In this document: one piece after another, positions 25,334 to 34,236 of the stretch
How the letters are laid out: each line of letters opens with the position of its first letter
Position numbering within the stretch: position 1 is the first letter of the stretch
Source of the DNA: Ga0077527 sp050250695
GTDB lineage: Bacteria > Pseudomonadota > Gammaproteobacteria > Burkholderiales > SG8-41
DNA length: 64,000 nucleotides
Assembly (NCBI GenBank): GCA_050250695.1
Contig: JBFWOE010000002.1
Coordinates: 1 to 64,000, forward strand
Direction: 5' to 3'
Program-made: the position numbers and the translations under genes
Notes under the pieces: generated by a model
Database searches by the model: none
Seen by the model: the letters and a program-made list of their open reading frames with translations, nothing else
What the model was told of the DNA's origin: nothing

Positions 25334-26182
25334 TCAGTCATCCAGATACTCCGCAAGTCCGTGCAGCGGATGCACATCGAGACCACGCGCCACAAACCCC
25401 CGCATGTCCCGGGGACAGGCGGCCAGAGTGCGCCGCGCTGCGGCCTCGTCGGCAAATTCCGCGAAGACACAGGCGCCCGAACCCGTCATCTGCGCCTTGC
25501 CCGCCGTCTTCAGCCACTCCAGGTGCCGGGCCACCTCCGGGAACGCCCGGCAGACCACCGGCTCCAGATCGTTGCCCCCGGGCACGGAAAAGCCTTGTAT
25601 TTTAATCTTTTCCGAGTTTCGTTTCAAATCCGGATCTCGGAAAACCTCTGCCGTGGACACCGCCACCGGCGGCACCAGCACCAGATACCATGCCGGGGAC
25701 AGTGCCAGGGGGGCCAGCACCTCACCCACGCCTTCCGCCACCGCGCTCTGGCCATGGATGAATACTGGAACATCAGCCCCCAGCGGCAAGGCTATTTCCT
25801 GCAAGCGCTTGCGCGACAACCCGGTTTGCCAAAGGTGATTCAGGGCCAGCAGCACCGTCGCCGCATCCGAACTGCCTCCGCCAAGACCGCCGCCCATCGG
25901 CAACCTTTTTTCGACATGAATGTCCGCCCCCAGGGACGTGCCGGTCGCCGTACGCAGTGCCCGTGCCGCACGCAGCGTCAGGTCGTCAGCCTCAGGCACT
26001 CCCGGCAAAGGCCGGACAATCGACAGGACGCCGTCTGTACGCACGCGCAGCTGCACGGTATCGCCATGATCAATGAAGCGGAACACCGTCTGCAGCAGAT
26101 GATAGCCGTCGGCGCGCCGGCCGGTGACCCGCAGCATCAGGTTGAGCTTGGCGGGAGCGGGAAATCCGATCCACCTGGTCAC
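25334..26182 (-). CDS. ispE: 4-diphosphocytidyl-2-C-methyl-D-erythritol kinase
   Basis: IspE phosphorylates CDP-ME in the MEP isoprenoid pathway. The 282-residue GHMP kinase has PAPAKLNLMLRVTGRRADGYHLL (8-30) with the catalytic region at its start, the ATP loop PMGGGLGGGSSDAAT (95-109) and the C-terminal MTGSGACVFAEF. It starts with GTG overlapping the lolB stop by 4 nt (GTGA), so the two are coupled. tRNA-Gln follows downstream. Confidence 0.97.
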   Translation of the reverse strand: MTRWIGFPAPAKLNLMLRVTGRRADGYHLLQTVFRFIDHGDTVQLRVRTDGVLSIVRPLPGVPEADDLTLRAARALRTATGTSLGADIHVEKRLPMGGGLGGGSSDAATVLLALNHLWQTGLSRKRLQEIALPLGADVPVFIHGQSAVAEGVGEVLAPLALSPAWYLVLVPPVAVSTAEVFRDPDLKRNSEKIKIQGFSVPGGNDLEPVVCRAFPEVARHLEWLKTAGKAQMTGSGACVFAEFADEAAARRTLAACPRDMRGFVARGLDVHPLHGLAEYLDD

Positions 26183-26751
26183 CGCATTTCTCCGCCTCGC
26201 CAGTCATCGATGACGAGGCGAATCTGCCGGCCGTCCCGGACCATGTCCAACCGCCGCGGACGTTGCGCGTCTCCGGCCGTATCCGCATACACAAAACGGA
26301 TCGTCCATCCGTCCTGGCCCAGGGCTGCCAGCCGGCCGCGTGTGTCGCGGCTGACGTTTGCAATGGCTCCTTCCGGAGCGACGTTGCCCTGTATCCAGTG
26401 CTGCAGGCGGGTCAGCGGCAGTGCCCAGCCGAACGCGCTTTCGGTGAGGGCTTCCACGGTCCCGGCACGGTAGACCTGCTGGTCGGCGGCGGTCAGCGTT
26501 GCGCCGGCGGCATCTGCAACGATATGCGCCAGCGTCTGACCAACCGGCGACATCAGCCAGATCTCGTGCCCCCCCGTATCGTGGCGCCAGCGCAGGTTGG
26601 ACGAAAATGCGCGGCCGGCGCTGCCGGCCAGCACGCGGCCGAGCATGTCAAACGATGCGGCCGGCGGGACAACGTCGTCCGGGGCGAACGACGCGCAGCC
26701 GGCGAACAGCATCGCCATCGCGATCGCCGCCTGCGCACGGACACGGATCAT
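26179..26751 (-). CDS. lolB: Outer-membrane lipoprotein receptor LolB
   Basis: The 190-residue product has lipobox LFAGC (Cys about 19) and the LolB core FDMLGRVLAGSAGRAFSSNLRWRHD, LMSPVGQTLAHI and AFGWALPLTRLQHWIQG. LolB accepts lipoproteins from LolA and inserts them into the outer membrane. ATG 26751 overlaps the TPR gene stop by 4 nt and gives the lipoprotein signal. It is coupled downstream to ispE. Confidence 0.93.
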   Translation of the reverse strand: MIRVRAQAAIAMAMLFAGCASFAPDDVVPPAASFDMLGRVLAGSAGRAFSSNLRWRHDTGGHEIWLMSPVGQTLAHIVADAAGATLTAADQQVYRAGTVEALTESAFGWALPLTRLQHWIQGNVAPEGAIANVSRDTRGRLAALGQDGWTIRFVYADTAGDAQRPRRLDMVRDGRQIRLVIDDWRGGEMR

Positions 26752-28511
26752 TGCGCCGATTGGAGTATTGCGGGAGCCAGGCGCTTCACAGTGCCTTGCA
26801 GCACCTCGTTTTTGGCATGCTCGCGCAGCGCCTCGGCCCACAGCTTCCGCGCTTCTTCCTGGCGGCCGAGTGTCCACAGCACTTCGCCCAGATGGGCGGC
26901 GATTTCACCGTCGGGACGCAGCTCATAGGCACGCTGCAGATGGCCCAGTGCCTCCTGGTTCTGACCCAGGCGATACAGCACCCAGCCCAGGCTGTCGAGG
27001 ATGAAAGGATCCTCCGGTGCCAGTTTGTGCGCTGTTTCAATCAGCGTCCGCGCCTCGGGCAGGCGCAGGTTGCGATCAGCCAGCGAATAGCCCAGCGCAT
27101 TGTAAGCGTGCGCGTGGGTGGGTCTCATCTCGATGACCCGGCGCAGATTGGACTCCAGCACGTCGATGCGGTTGACCTTTTCCGCCGCCATCGCAAAGTC
27201 ATAAAGCAGGTCGGGGATGTCCGGGGCACGCGCCACGGCTTGGGCGAGGAATTCAAAAGCTTCCTGGTGAGCGTTTGCTTGGCGCAGCAGATTGGCTTCA
27301 GCCAGCGTCAACTGGGTGCGCTGCTGCGCATCGCCGGCGTTGACACCTTGCAGGTACTGGCGCGCCTCGGCCAGTTTGCCCTGTTTGGCCAGTACGCCGG
27401 CATACCGGGCTTGCGCCGCGACAAACTGCTCGCCGTGGGTAATGCTCGAATACCAGCGCAGCGCCTCTTCGGGGCGCTGCAATTCCTCGTTGACCTGGCC
27501 GAGATACATCCGCACCGCGTCAGGATTCTTCGGCTTGATTTCCAGCGCGCGTTTCAACTGCATTTCGGCGGCGACGTAATCCTTCGCCTGCATCGACAGC
27601 GTGGCGACCGCGAGGGCGATCTCAGCATTGTTCGGCGCCTCGCCGAGCAGAATGCCGAACTGTTTGCGCGCTTCCGGATACTGCCGCGCACTCACCAGCA
27701 GGCGCGCGTAATTGAGCCTTACATCCTTGGCCCCGGGATGGACCTTGAGAAACCCCTCGAGGAAAGAAATCGCCTCGGCATTCGAAATGCGCTGCAGCGC
27801 ACGGGCCTGGAACAGGGCGGCAAGTTCCCAGCCCGGGCGCAGCCTGAGGGCCTCGCGCGCGGCCTCCAGGGCGGCAGGCTGGTCCTGCGCATTCGCCGCC
27901 GCCTGCGCCACCGCGAGGCTGGCTTCGGGCACAGCCGGATGTCGCGCCGCCAGAGCACGAAACAGGCGCAATATCGCGGGTTTGTCCTGATGGGCAGCCA
28001 CCAGCGCCGACAATTGCAGGAAATTCCGGCCGACGTGCGCCGGGTCGCCCTCCAGCCATTTCTCCAGGTGGGGAACGGCATCGTCGAGGCGCGACTGGTT
28101 GACGAGCAACGCGATGACCGTCTGCCGCGCGCGGGCGGATTGCGGGTCGGACTGCAGCCACAGCGTCGCCGCCTCCAGCGCCGCCGGCAGGAAACGCGCG
28201 TTCCAAGCGATCTCCGTGGCTCGGCGCGCCACCCGCGGATCTTTCGTCTCGCGCGCCACCTCAAGGAATGCCGGCACCGCCACGTGCGGCTGACCGCGCT
28301 GGGCGGCAATTTCAGCCAGCGTCAGCTTGAACAGCAGGTCTTCGTTCAGTTCGAGGTGCGGCAGCGGCAACACCCGCGGTGCCATCGCCTGGCCGACGAC
28401 CTTGGGCAGGGGTTTGGGGGCCACTGCGGCCGCGTCGGGTTTGACCGGGGACTGCGCGCAGGCGCCCAGTGCGAGGCTGATGCCCAGCGCTGCAATTCGG
28501 ATGAGTTTCAT
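26748..28511 (-). CDS. Tetratricopeptide-repeat lipoprotein upstream of lolB
   Basis: The 587-residue protein starts at ATG 28511 with a lipoprotein signal (MKLIRIAALGISLALGACAQ, Cys17). It then consists of about a dozen TPR units, e.g. PDAVRMYLGQVNEELQRPEEALRWYSS, ARYAGVLAKQGKLAEARQYLQG and LDSLGWVLYRLGQNQEALGHLQRAYEL. A longer frame begins at 28580, but a candidate promoter would place the transcript start there. This TPR gene with lolB and ispE is a conserved betaproteobacterial string. Its role is unproven; an envelope-assembly scaffold is plausible. Confidence 0.85.
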   Translation of the reverse strand: MKLIRIAALGISLALGACAQSPVKPDAAAVAPKPLPKVVGQAMAPRVLPLPHLELNEDLLFKLTLAEIAAQRGQPHVAVPAFLEVARETKDPRVARRATEIAWNARFLPAALEAATLWLQSDPQSARARQTVIALLVNQSRLDDAVPHLEKWLEGDPAHVGRNFLQLSALVAAHQDKPAILRLFRALAARHPAVPEASLAVAQAAANAQDQPAALEAAREALRLRPGWELAALFQARALQRISNAEAISFLEGFLKVHPGAKDVRLNYARLLVSARQYPEARKQFGILLGEAPNNAEIALAVATLSMQAKDYVAAEMQLKRALEIKPKNPDAVRMYLGQVNEELQRPEEALRWYSSITHGEQFVAAQARYAGVLAKQGKLAEARQYLQGVNAGDAQQRTQLTLAEANLLRQANAHQEAFEFLAQAVARAPDIPDLLYDFAMAAEKVNRIDVLESNLRRVIEMRPTHAHAYNALGYSLADRNLRLPEARTLIETAHKLAPEDPFILDSLGWVLYRLGQNQEALGHLQRAYELRPDGEIAAHLGEVLWTLGRQEEARKLWAEALREHAKNEVLQGTVKRLAPAILQSAQ

Positions 28512-28590
28512 GGGGTGATCGGAATGCGCGTTGCCGCCGCCGGAACGATGCGTTGCTGCACGATGCGCAAACGCCTTCATAATGAGTCAC

Positions 28591-28619
28591 ATATTAGGTA
28601 TATTTGTTGTTTACCACAA
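28591..28619 (-). promoter_or_regulatory. Candidate promoter of TPR-lolB-ispE
   Basis: On the minus strand TTGTGG (-35) is followed after 17 nt by TAATAT (-10). The start site would fall near 28584, about 73 nt before the chosen TPR start codon. Confidence 0.45.
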
Positions 28620-28656
28620 GACAACTTGCCGCCGGGCAACAGTCTACCCGCCGTTG

Positions 28657-29601
28657 ATGATTCCAGACGACCCTGCATTGACCGTTTGCGCTCGGGGTCT
28701 GTCACGCCGGTTCAACAGCCACATTGCCGTCGATGTGCTTGATCTCGACCTCAGGCGCGGCGAAATACTCGGCCTGCTCGGGCCCAACGGCGCCGGAAAA
28801 ACCACCACCATGCAGATGCTCACTGGCAATCTCGCCCCCAGTGCGGGCGAAATCCGCATCTGCTCATTCGACCTGCTTGAAGTCCCGGCCCGCGCCAAGG
28901 CCTGCATCGGTTACCTTCCGGAAACCCCGCCGCTGTACCGGGAATTGAACGTCGGCGAATACCTGCATCTTGCGGCGCGCCTGCACCGCGTTGCCGGAAA
29001 CCGCCGTGATGCTGCCGTGGCACAGGCCATCCGGCGTTGCGGCCTGAAGGAAGTCGCCCGCAAACTGATCGGCTCGCTTTCGAAGGGCTACCAGCAGCGC
29101 GTCGGCATCGCCCAGGCCATCGTGCACGAACCCGACATCATCATCCTCGACGAACCGACCGTGGGACTCGATCCCAACCAGATCCTAGAGATCCGCGCCC
29201 TGATCCGCGAACTCGGCGAAAAACACAGCGTCATCCTGTCCACGCACATACTGCAGGAAGTCGAAGCGGTCTGCGACCGCGTGCAGATCATGCACCACGG
29301 CAAAATGGTGTTCAGCGACACGGTGGCCGGCCTGCGCGCAACCCACAACGGCCGCTCCATCAGCATCATCCTGCGCCAACCGCCGGCAATCGCGGTGCTG
29401 CGCGACATCGCGGGCGTCGAGTCCGTCGACGACGAAGGCGCCGGCCGCTTCCGCATCCGTTTCGCTCCGGATGCGGACCCGACTCCGACGCTGGTCAGTC
29501 GCGCCGGAACCGAAAACTGGGGGCTGCAGCAGCTTGCGCCGGCGCAGACCAGTCTCGAGGAAGTTTTCGTGCAACTGACCAGGGACGGGGCGGCGCCATG
29601 A
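28657..29601 (+). CDS. ABC transporter ATP-binding protein (GldA-like)
   Basis: The 314-residue ATPase has Walker A GPNGAGKTTT, signature LSKGYQQRV, Walker B IIILDEPTVGLDP and the H-loop STHILQEV. The C-terminal extension (about 225-310, ending LEEVFVQLTRDG) is typical of ABC-2 type exporters. ATG 28657 is chosen as the start nearest the domain; an upstream frame extension has no ribosome site. It overlaps the permease gene by 4 nt (ATGA). With the next three genes it resembles the gliding-motility-type GldA/GldF/GldG cassette, whose function in proteobacteria is unknown. Confidence 0.9.
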   Translation: MIPDDPALTVCARGLSRRFNSHIAVDVLDLDLRRGEILGLLGPNGAGKTTTMQMLTGNLAPSAGEIRICSFDLLEVPARAKACIGYLPETPPLYRELNVGEYLHLAARLHRVAGNRRDAAVAQAIRRCGLKEVARKLIGSLSKGYQQRVGIAQAIVHEPDIIILDEPTVGLDPNQILEIRALIRELGEKHSVILSTHILQEVEAVCDRVQIMHHGKMVFSDTVAGLRATHNGRSISIILRQPPAIAVLRDIAGVESVDDEGAGRFRIRFAPDADPTPTLVSRAGTENWGLQQLAPAQTSLEEVFVQLTRDGAAP

Positions 29602-30368
29602 TCTTCACCATCGCCGGCAAGGAACTGCGCTCGCTGTTTGCTTCGCCCCTGGCATGGCTGGTGCTGACGGTGGTGCAGGTCATTCTCGGATACGGGTTCC
29701 TGAAACGGCTCGACGATTTCCTGCAGATCCAGTCGCAGCTTGCACGGCTGGCCAGCCCGCCGGGTGTGACCGAACTGGTGGCCGCGCCGACCTACGCCAC
29801 TGCGGCCGCCGTGCTGCTGTTTGCGGTGCCGCTGCTCGCCATGCGCATGATCGCCGAGGAACGCCGCAACCAGACCATGACGCTGCTGCTTTCGGCACCG
29901 ATATCGATGACCGAAATCGTCATCGGCAAATTCGTCGGACTGACCGCATTCCTGCTGCTGATCGTGCTGCAGGTTCTGGTGATGCCCTTGATGCTTGCCG
30001 CCAGTACCGCACTTGATTTCGGACTGCTCGGCACACTGACGCTGGCATTGCTGCTGCTCGCCGCGGGCTTTGCCGCAGTGGGGCTCTACGCCTCCAGTCT
30101 CACCACGCAACCGGTTGCGGCCGCACTGATTGCCTTCGGACTGCTGCTGGCGATGCTGTTCGCCGGAGAAACCGCCGGCGACACCCTGCGCGCGCGCGGC
30201 TGGCCGGTACCGGCCGCGCTGGCGCAGGTATTTTCCCCGCTGCGCAATTTCGAACCGCTGGGCAAAGGCATCATCGACAGCTACGCCATCACCTGCGCGC
30301 TGCTGCTGGCGGCGGGGTTTCTGGTGCTCACCGTGCGCCGGCTCGACGGCCAGCGGCTGCGGGGCTAG
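29598..30368 (+). CDS. ABC-2 type permease (GldF-like)
   Basis: The 256-residue protein has about six membrane helices. It starts MIFTIAGKELRSLFASPLAWLVLTVVQVILGY, the characteristic GldF/NosY-like N terminus, followed by EERRNQTMTLLLSAPISMTEIVIGKFVG, a conserved ABC-2 cytoplasmic loop. ATG overlaps the ATPase stop, indicating coupling. It should form the membrane channel for the ATPase upstream. Confidence 0.9.
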   Translation: MIFTIAGKELRSLFASPLAWLVLTVVQVILGYGFLKRLDDFLQIQSQLARLASPPGVTELVAAPTYATAAAVLLFAVPLLAMRMIAEERRNQTMTLLLSAPISMTEIVIGKFVGLTAFLLLIVLQVLVMPLMLAASTALDFGLLGTLTLALLLLAAGFAAVGLYASSLTTQPVAAALIAFGLLLAMLFAGETAGDTLRARGWPVPAALAQVFSPLRNFEPLGKGIIDSYAITCALLLAAGFLVLTVRRLDGQRLRG

Positions 30369-30369
30369 A

Positions 30370-31731
30370 GTGCAAGCCACGCCCCGCATGCGCCGCCAGC
30401 TTGCCGCCCAAAGCGGCATGTTCCTGCTGCTGCTCGTGCTGCTGGTGGCACTGCTCGCCTACCTGGCGCGGGAATACCGCATCGAACTCGACGTCACCCG
30501 CGGCGCGCGCAACACGCTGTCGCCCGCGACCCTCGGAGCGCTGCGGCAGATGCAGGGGCCGGTGACCGTCAGTGCCTATGCGGTGCGCCAGGATGCGAGC
30601 GGAAACAATGTGCACAAGGCGATTGAAGAACGCTTGCGTCCCTACCAGCGCACCAAACCCGATCTGCAGTTGCGGCTGATCGACCCGCGTGAACAGCCCA
30701 AGCTGGCCGCGGAAGCGGGCTTGCGCTCGCCGAACACGCTGGTAATCGAATACCAGCGGCGCAGCGAGCAGATTCCGCTGGGCGAATTCAACGAGCAGGC
30801 ACTGGCCAATGTTCTGGTGCGCCTGATGCGGGGCGCCAACAACCTGGTGCTGTGGCTGGACGGGCACGGTGAACGCCGCCTCGACGGCTCCGCCAACCAT
30901 GATCTCGGCAGCTTCGGCCAGAGGCTGCGCGAAAAAGGATTCACCCTCAGTGGCATCAACCTCGGCCTCGCCCAGGACGTGCCGGCGAACACCGCGGTGC
31001 TGGTGATCACCCATCCCCAGGCTGACCTGCAACCGGCGGAAACGGAAAAACTGCTGCGTTACCTCGATCGCGGTGGCAACCTGCTGTGGATGATCGACAC
31101 CGAGCCCTTGCGCGGATTGCAGCCGCTGGCCGAAAAACTCGGTCTGGTGCTGACTCCAGGCACCGTGGTCGACCCGGCGCTGGCGCCGCGCAGCGGTCCG
31201 CCGGTGTTCGCGGTCGCCGCCAATTATGCACGCCATGCCGTGGTGGGCACCCTGCAGTACAACACCCTGTTCCCCCACGCCCGCCAGATCGGCGCCGACG
31301 ACAGTGCGGGATGGCGGATAACGCCGCTCATCGACGTCGCCCCCCGCGGCTGGGTCGAAGTCGGCAAACTCGGCGCCAAACCGGTGTTCGACAAATCCCG
31401 CGATTTTCCGGGGCCCGTCAATGTCGCCAGCGCGTTCGAACGCACCGTCGGCGACCGCGAACAGCGGGTCATCGTCGTCGGCACCGGCCATTTCCTGTCG
31501 AACAGTTTTATCGGTAACGGCGGCAACCTGGTGCTGGGTACCGGCATGCTCAACTGGCTGGCCGGAGAAGATGCCCTGGTCGCCATCGATCCGCGGCCGG
31601 CGCCGGACACCCAGATCGATATCGATGGCGTGCGCCTTTACCTGATTGCTTTCGTCGTGCTGATATTGCTGCCGATCACATTCGCCGCCACCGGTTTCAC
31701 CGTCTGGTGGCGCCGGCGCAACGCGCACTGA
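30370..31731 (+). CDS. GldG-like ABC-associated membrane protein
   Basis: About 453 residues from GTG 30370 (ATG 30388 is an alternative). An N-terminal helix (about 16-36, FLLLLVLLVALLAYLAREY) is followed by a large extracytoplasmic domain matching the GldG/DUF4350-type ABC auxiliary family: LDVTRGARNTLSPATLGALRQM, a thioredoxin/GATase-like region with LVLWLDGHGERRLDG and LLRYLDRGGNLLWMIDTEPL. A C-terminal helix (about 427-448) precedes WWRRRNAH. In Bacteroidota GldG partners GldA/F in gliding; here the role is unknown. It starts 2 nt after the permease stop. Confidence 0.82.
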   Translation: MQATPRMRRQLAAQSGMFLLLLVLLVALLAYLAREYRIELDVTRGARNTLSPATLGALRQMQGPVTVSAYAVRQDASGNNVHKAIEERLRPYQRTKPDLQLRLIDPREQPKLAAEAGLRSPNTLVIEYQRRSEQIPLGEFNEQALANVLVRLMRGANNLVLWLDGHGERRLDGSANHDLGSFGQRLREKGFTLSGINLGLAQDVPANTAVLVITHPQADLQPAETEKLLRYLDRGGNLLWMIDTEPLRGLQPLAEKLGLVLTPGTVVDPALAPRSGPPVFAVAANYARHAVVGTLQYNTLFPHARQIGADDSAGWRITPLIDVAPRGWVEVGKLGAKPVFDKSRDFPGPVNVASAFERTVGDREQRVIVVGTGHFLSNSFIGNGGNLVLGTGMLNWLAGEDALVAIDPRPAPDTQIDIDGVRLYLIAFVVLILLPITFAATGFTVWWRRRNAH

Positions 31732-31745
31732 TTGCAGCAGGGCCC

Positions 31746-32597
31746 ATGAACCGCGGCTGGCTGGTCAATCTCGGCATGCTCGGAGCGGTCGCCCTGCTGG
31801 TGTGGGCGGCGATGCGCGCGCCGTCAGGCGGCGAAACCGCAAACCCGCCGCTCTCCGCCGTCAAACCCGCGGAAGTCAGACACGTCGTGCTGTCGCGGCC
31901 AGGCCAGCCTGCGCTGGAACTGCTACGGCGGGACGAGCGCTGGATGATCACCGCACCGTTGCGCGCGCGTGCCGACGGATTCCAGGTGCAGCGCATGCTG
32001 ACAGTGCTCGAGGCGAAACCCGCCGCGCGGTTTCCGGCAAACGACCTTGACCGCTTTGATCTGCAGCTGCCCGTGGCGCTGCTGACCATTGATGGCGTCG
32101 AATATGCATTCGGCGCCATCAACACGGTTACCCGCGAACAGTACGTGAGGCGCGGCGATACCGTGTACGCCGTGTCCCTGCGCCACGGCGCGGCACTGCC
32201 CGCAAATCCGGTAGCGCTGGTGCGCCGCGTGCTGCTCAACGAAAACGAGATTCCTGCAGCCATCCTGCTGCCGGAATTCAGCGTGCGCCAGTCGGACAAA
32301 CGCTGGGTGCTGGCGCCGCCCTCCGCGCAAGCCGGTGCCGACGAACTGCAGGCGTTTGTTGATCGCTGGCGCCAGGCCTCCGCCGCGCGCGCCGAGCCGC
32401 ATGACGGCCGGCCGTCGCTCGCCGACGTACGTATCGAACTGCGTGCAGGTGCGCCGCTGGTCATCTCGGTAGTGCAGCGCGAACCGAACCTGGTGCTGTG
32501 GCGCCTGGACAACGGCCTGCAGTACACCTTTATGGCCGCTGCCGCCCAGGCGCTGCTGGCATATCCGGGATCTTCGGCGCCGGCCAAAAATAATTAA
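31746..32597 (+). CDS. DUF4340-like protein of the ABC cassette
   Basis: The 283-residue protein has one N-terminal membrane helix (MNRGWLVNLGMLGAVALLVWAAM) and a periplasmic domain with EVRHVVLSRPGQPALELLRRDERWMITAPLRARADGFQVQRMLTVL, which matches the repeat unit of DUF4340 proteins that follow GldG-like genes. Start ATG 31746 is chosen for the signal-anchor; it lies 14 nt after the upstream stop. Function is unknown. mutM follows 20 nt later, so read-through is likely. Confidence 0.75.
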   Translation: MNRGWLVNLGMLGAVALLVWAAMRAPSGGETANPPLSAVKPAEVRHVVLSRPGQPALELLRRDERWMITAPLRARADGFQVQRMLTVLEAKPAARFPANDLDRFDLQLPVALLTIDGVEYAFGAINTVTREQYVRRGDTVYAVSLRHGAALPANPVALVRRVLLNENEIPAAILLPEFSVRQSDKRWVLAPPSAQAGADELQAFVDRWRQASAARAEPHDGRPSLADVRIELRAGAPLVISVVQREPNLVLWRLDNGLQYTFMAAAAQALLAYPGSSAPAKNN

Positions 32598-32605
32598 TAA
32601 AAACA
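32596..32605 (+). repeat. AT-rich motif copy 3 (AATAAAAACA)
   Basis: The plus strand reads TTAATAAAAACAATAAGATAT just before the mutM ATG, replacing a normal ribosome site. Confidence 0.4.
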
Positions 32606-32617
32606 ATAAGATATACT

Positions 32618-33451
32618 ATGCCGGAATTGCCGGAAGTCGAAACCACCCGCCGCGGACTGGCGCCGGCGGTGGAACAGCGCCAAATCGTGCGCGCCGTGGT
32701 GCGCCATCGCGGCCTGCGCCAGCCGGTACCGCGCTATCTGGAGCGGCGGCTCGCCGGCGCGCGCGTCCGCGGCCTGTCGCGCCGCGGCAAGTACCTGCTG
32801 TTCGATTGCGAGCAGCAGGATCAGCAGACCGGTACGCTGCTCGTGCACCTCGGCATGTCGGGGCGGCTGTGGCTGGTAGATGGCGCTACGCCACCGGAAA
32901 AACACGACCACTTCGATCTCGTCATGGACAACGGCCGCGTGATCCGACTGCGCGACCCGCGGCGTTTCGGACTGGTGCTGTGGCACAAAGGCGACCCGCT
33001 CGCCCATCCGCTGCTCGCCGCGATCGGACCGGAGCCGTTGACGCGGGATTTCGACGGAAGCGTTCTTTATCGCGAAACGCGATCACGCAGCTCGGCAATC
33101 AAGCTGGTGATCATGGACAGCCATGTCGTCGCCGGTGTCGGCAACATCTATGCCAACGAAGCGCTGTTCCGTGCCGGCGTTGATCCGCGAACGCCTGCGA
33201 ACCGCGTCAGCCGCGCGCGCTGTGAAACGCTGGCGCGGGAAATCAAGGCGGTGCTGGAGGAAGCGATCGAGGCTGGCGGCAGCTCGCTGCGAGACTACGT
33301 CGGCAGCGACGGCCTGGCAGGACATTTCCAGAACCGGTTTTTTGTCTACGGCCGCGCCGGCGAACCCTGTATGCGCTGCGGCGCCGACATCAGGGAAATC
33401 CGCCAGGGACAGCGCGCCACCTGCTACTGTCCGGCATGTCAGAAACGCTGA
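32618..33451 (+). CDS. mutM: Formamidopyrimidine-DNA glycosylase
   Basis: MutM removes 8-oxoguanine and formamidopyrimidines. The 277-residue protein starts MPELPEVETTRRGL with the catalytic Pro2 and Glu3. It has VVAGVGNIYANEALF (H2TH region), YVGSDGLAGHFQNRFFVYGR, and a C-terminal zinc finger formed by Cys251, Cys254, Cys271 and Cys274. No convincing ribosome site precedes the ATG, which follows an AT-rich motif copy. Confidence 0.97.
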   Translation: MPELPEVETTRRGLAPAVEQRQIVRAVVRHRGLRQPVPRYLERRLAGARVRGLSRRGKYLLFDCEQQDQQTGTLLVHLGMSGRLWLVDGATPPEKHDHFDLVMDNGRVIRLRDPRRFGLVLWHKGDPLAHPLLAAIGPEPLTRDFDGSVLYRETRSRSSAIKLVIMDSHVVAGVGNIYANEALFRAGVDPRTPANRVSRARCETLAREIKAVLEEAIEAGGSSLRDYVGSDGLAGHFQNRFFVYGRAGEPCMRCGADIREIRQGQRATCYCPACQKR

Positions 33452-33455
33452 CGGG

Positions 33456-33713
33456 TCAGGCGACTTTCTGCGCGGTCAGCCTGAGGTACTTCTGCTGCAG
33501 TTCTTCCCGGGTTTCGCTGTGTTGCGGATCCAGCGGTATGCAGTCGACAGGGCAGACCTTCTGGCACTGCGGCTCGTCGAAATGACCGACGCATTCCGTG
33601 CATTTGCCGGGATCGATGACGTAGATTTCCTCGCCCGCCGAGATCGCATCGTTCGGGCATTCCGGTTCGCAGACATCGCAGTTGATGCACTCGTCGGTGA
33701 TCTTCAACGCCAT
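33456..33713 (-). CDS. fdx: 2[4Fe-4S] ferredoxin, YfhL / Allochromatium type
   Basis: The 85-residue protein has Cys9, Cys12, Cys15 and Cys19 for the first cluster. The second has Cys38, Cys41, then an 8-residue insertion before Cys50, and Cys54, which is the Alvin-type spacing. A helical C-terminal tail (ETREELQQKYLRLTAQKVA) is also typical. Such low-potential ferredoxins serve as general electron donors. It is convergent with mutM and downstream of coaD. Confidence 0.95.
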   Translation of the reverse strand: MALKITDECINCDVCEPECPNDAISAGEEIYVIDPGKCTECVGHFDEPQCQKVCPVDCIPLDPQHSETREELQQKYLRLTAQKVA

Positions 33714-33741
33714 GTCATGCCCCGCATCGATTGCGGCGGGA

Positions 33742-34236
33742 TCATTTTCCCCCGAGCTCCTTGATCTTGGATTTCAGGCGCTGCGCGATCGGCTGCGAGA
33801 CGAATTTCGAAACATCGCCCCCCAGCACGGAAATCTCGCGCACCAGCGTCGCCGACAGGAACATGTGTTCCTCTCCCGGGGTCATGAAGACGGTTTCCAC
33901 CTCGGGATACATCTTGCGGTTCATCCCGGCAAGCTGGAATTCATAATCGAAATCGGACACCGCGCGCACGCCCCGCAGCACCACGCCGGCCTTGTGTTCG
34001 CGCACGAAGTTCATCAGCAGTCCGGAAAATCCTGTCACCGACACGTTTTTGACATCTCCCAGCGCGTCGCGCGCCATGTCGATGCGCTCGGCCAGCGCGA
34101 ACATCGGGTGCTTGGTGCGGCTGTCGGCCACCGCCAGCACGACGTGGTCGAACAGGCGCGCCGCGCGCCGCACCAGATCCTCGTGGCCCAGCGTGATCGG
34201 ATCAAACGTTCCCGGATACACCGCCTTGTTTTTCAT
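33742..34236 (-). CDS. coaD: Phosphopantetheine adenylyltransferase
   Basis: CoaD adds AMP to 4'-phosphopantetheine in coenzyme A synthesis. The 164-residue nucleotidyltransferase has YPGTFDPITLGHEDLV with the TxGH motif (His18) and LSATLVREISVLGGDVSKFV (ISSTxxR motif). Its ATG lies inside the end of rsmD, giving a 35-nt overlap. Confidence 0.97.
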   Translation of the reverse strand: MKNKAVYPGTFDPITLGHEDLVRRAARLFDHVVLAVADSRTKHPMFALAERIDMARDALGDVKNVSVTGFSGLLMNFVREHKAGVVLRGVRAVSDFDYEFQLAGMNRKMYPEVETVFMTPGEEHMFLSATLVREISVLGGDVSKFVSQPIAQRLKSKIKELGGK

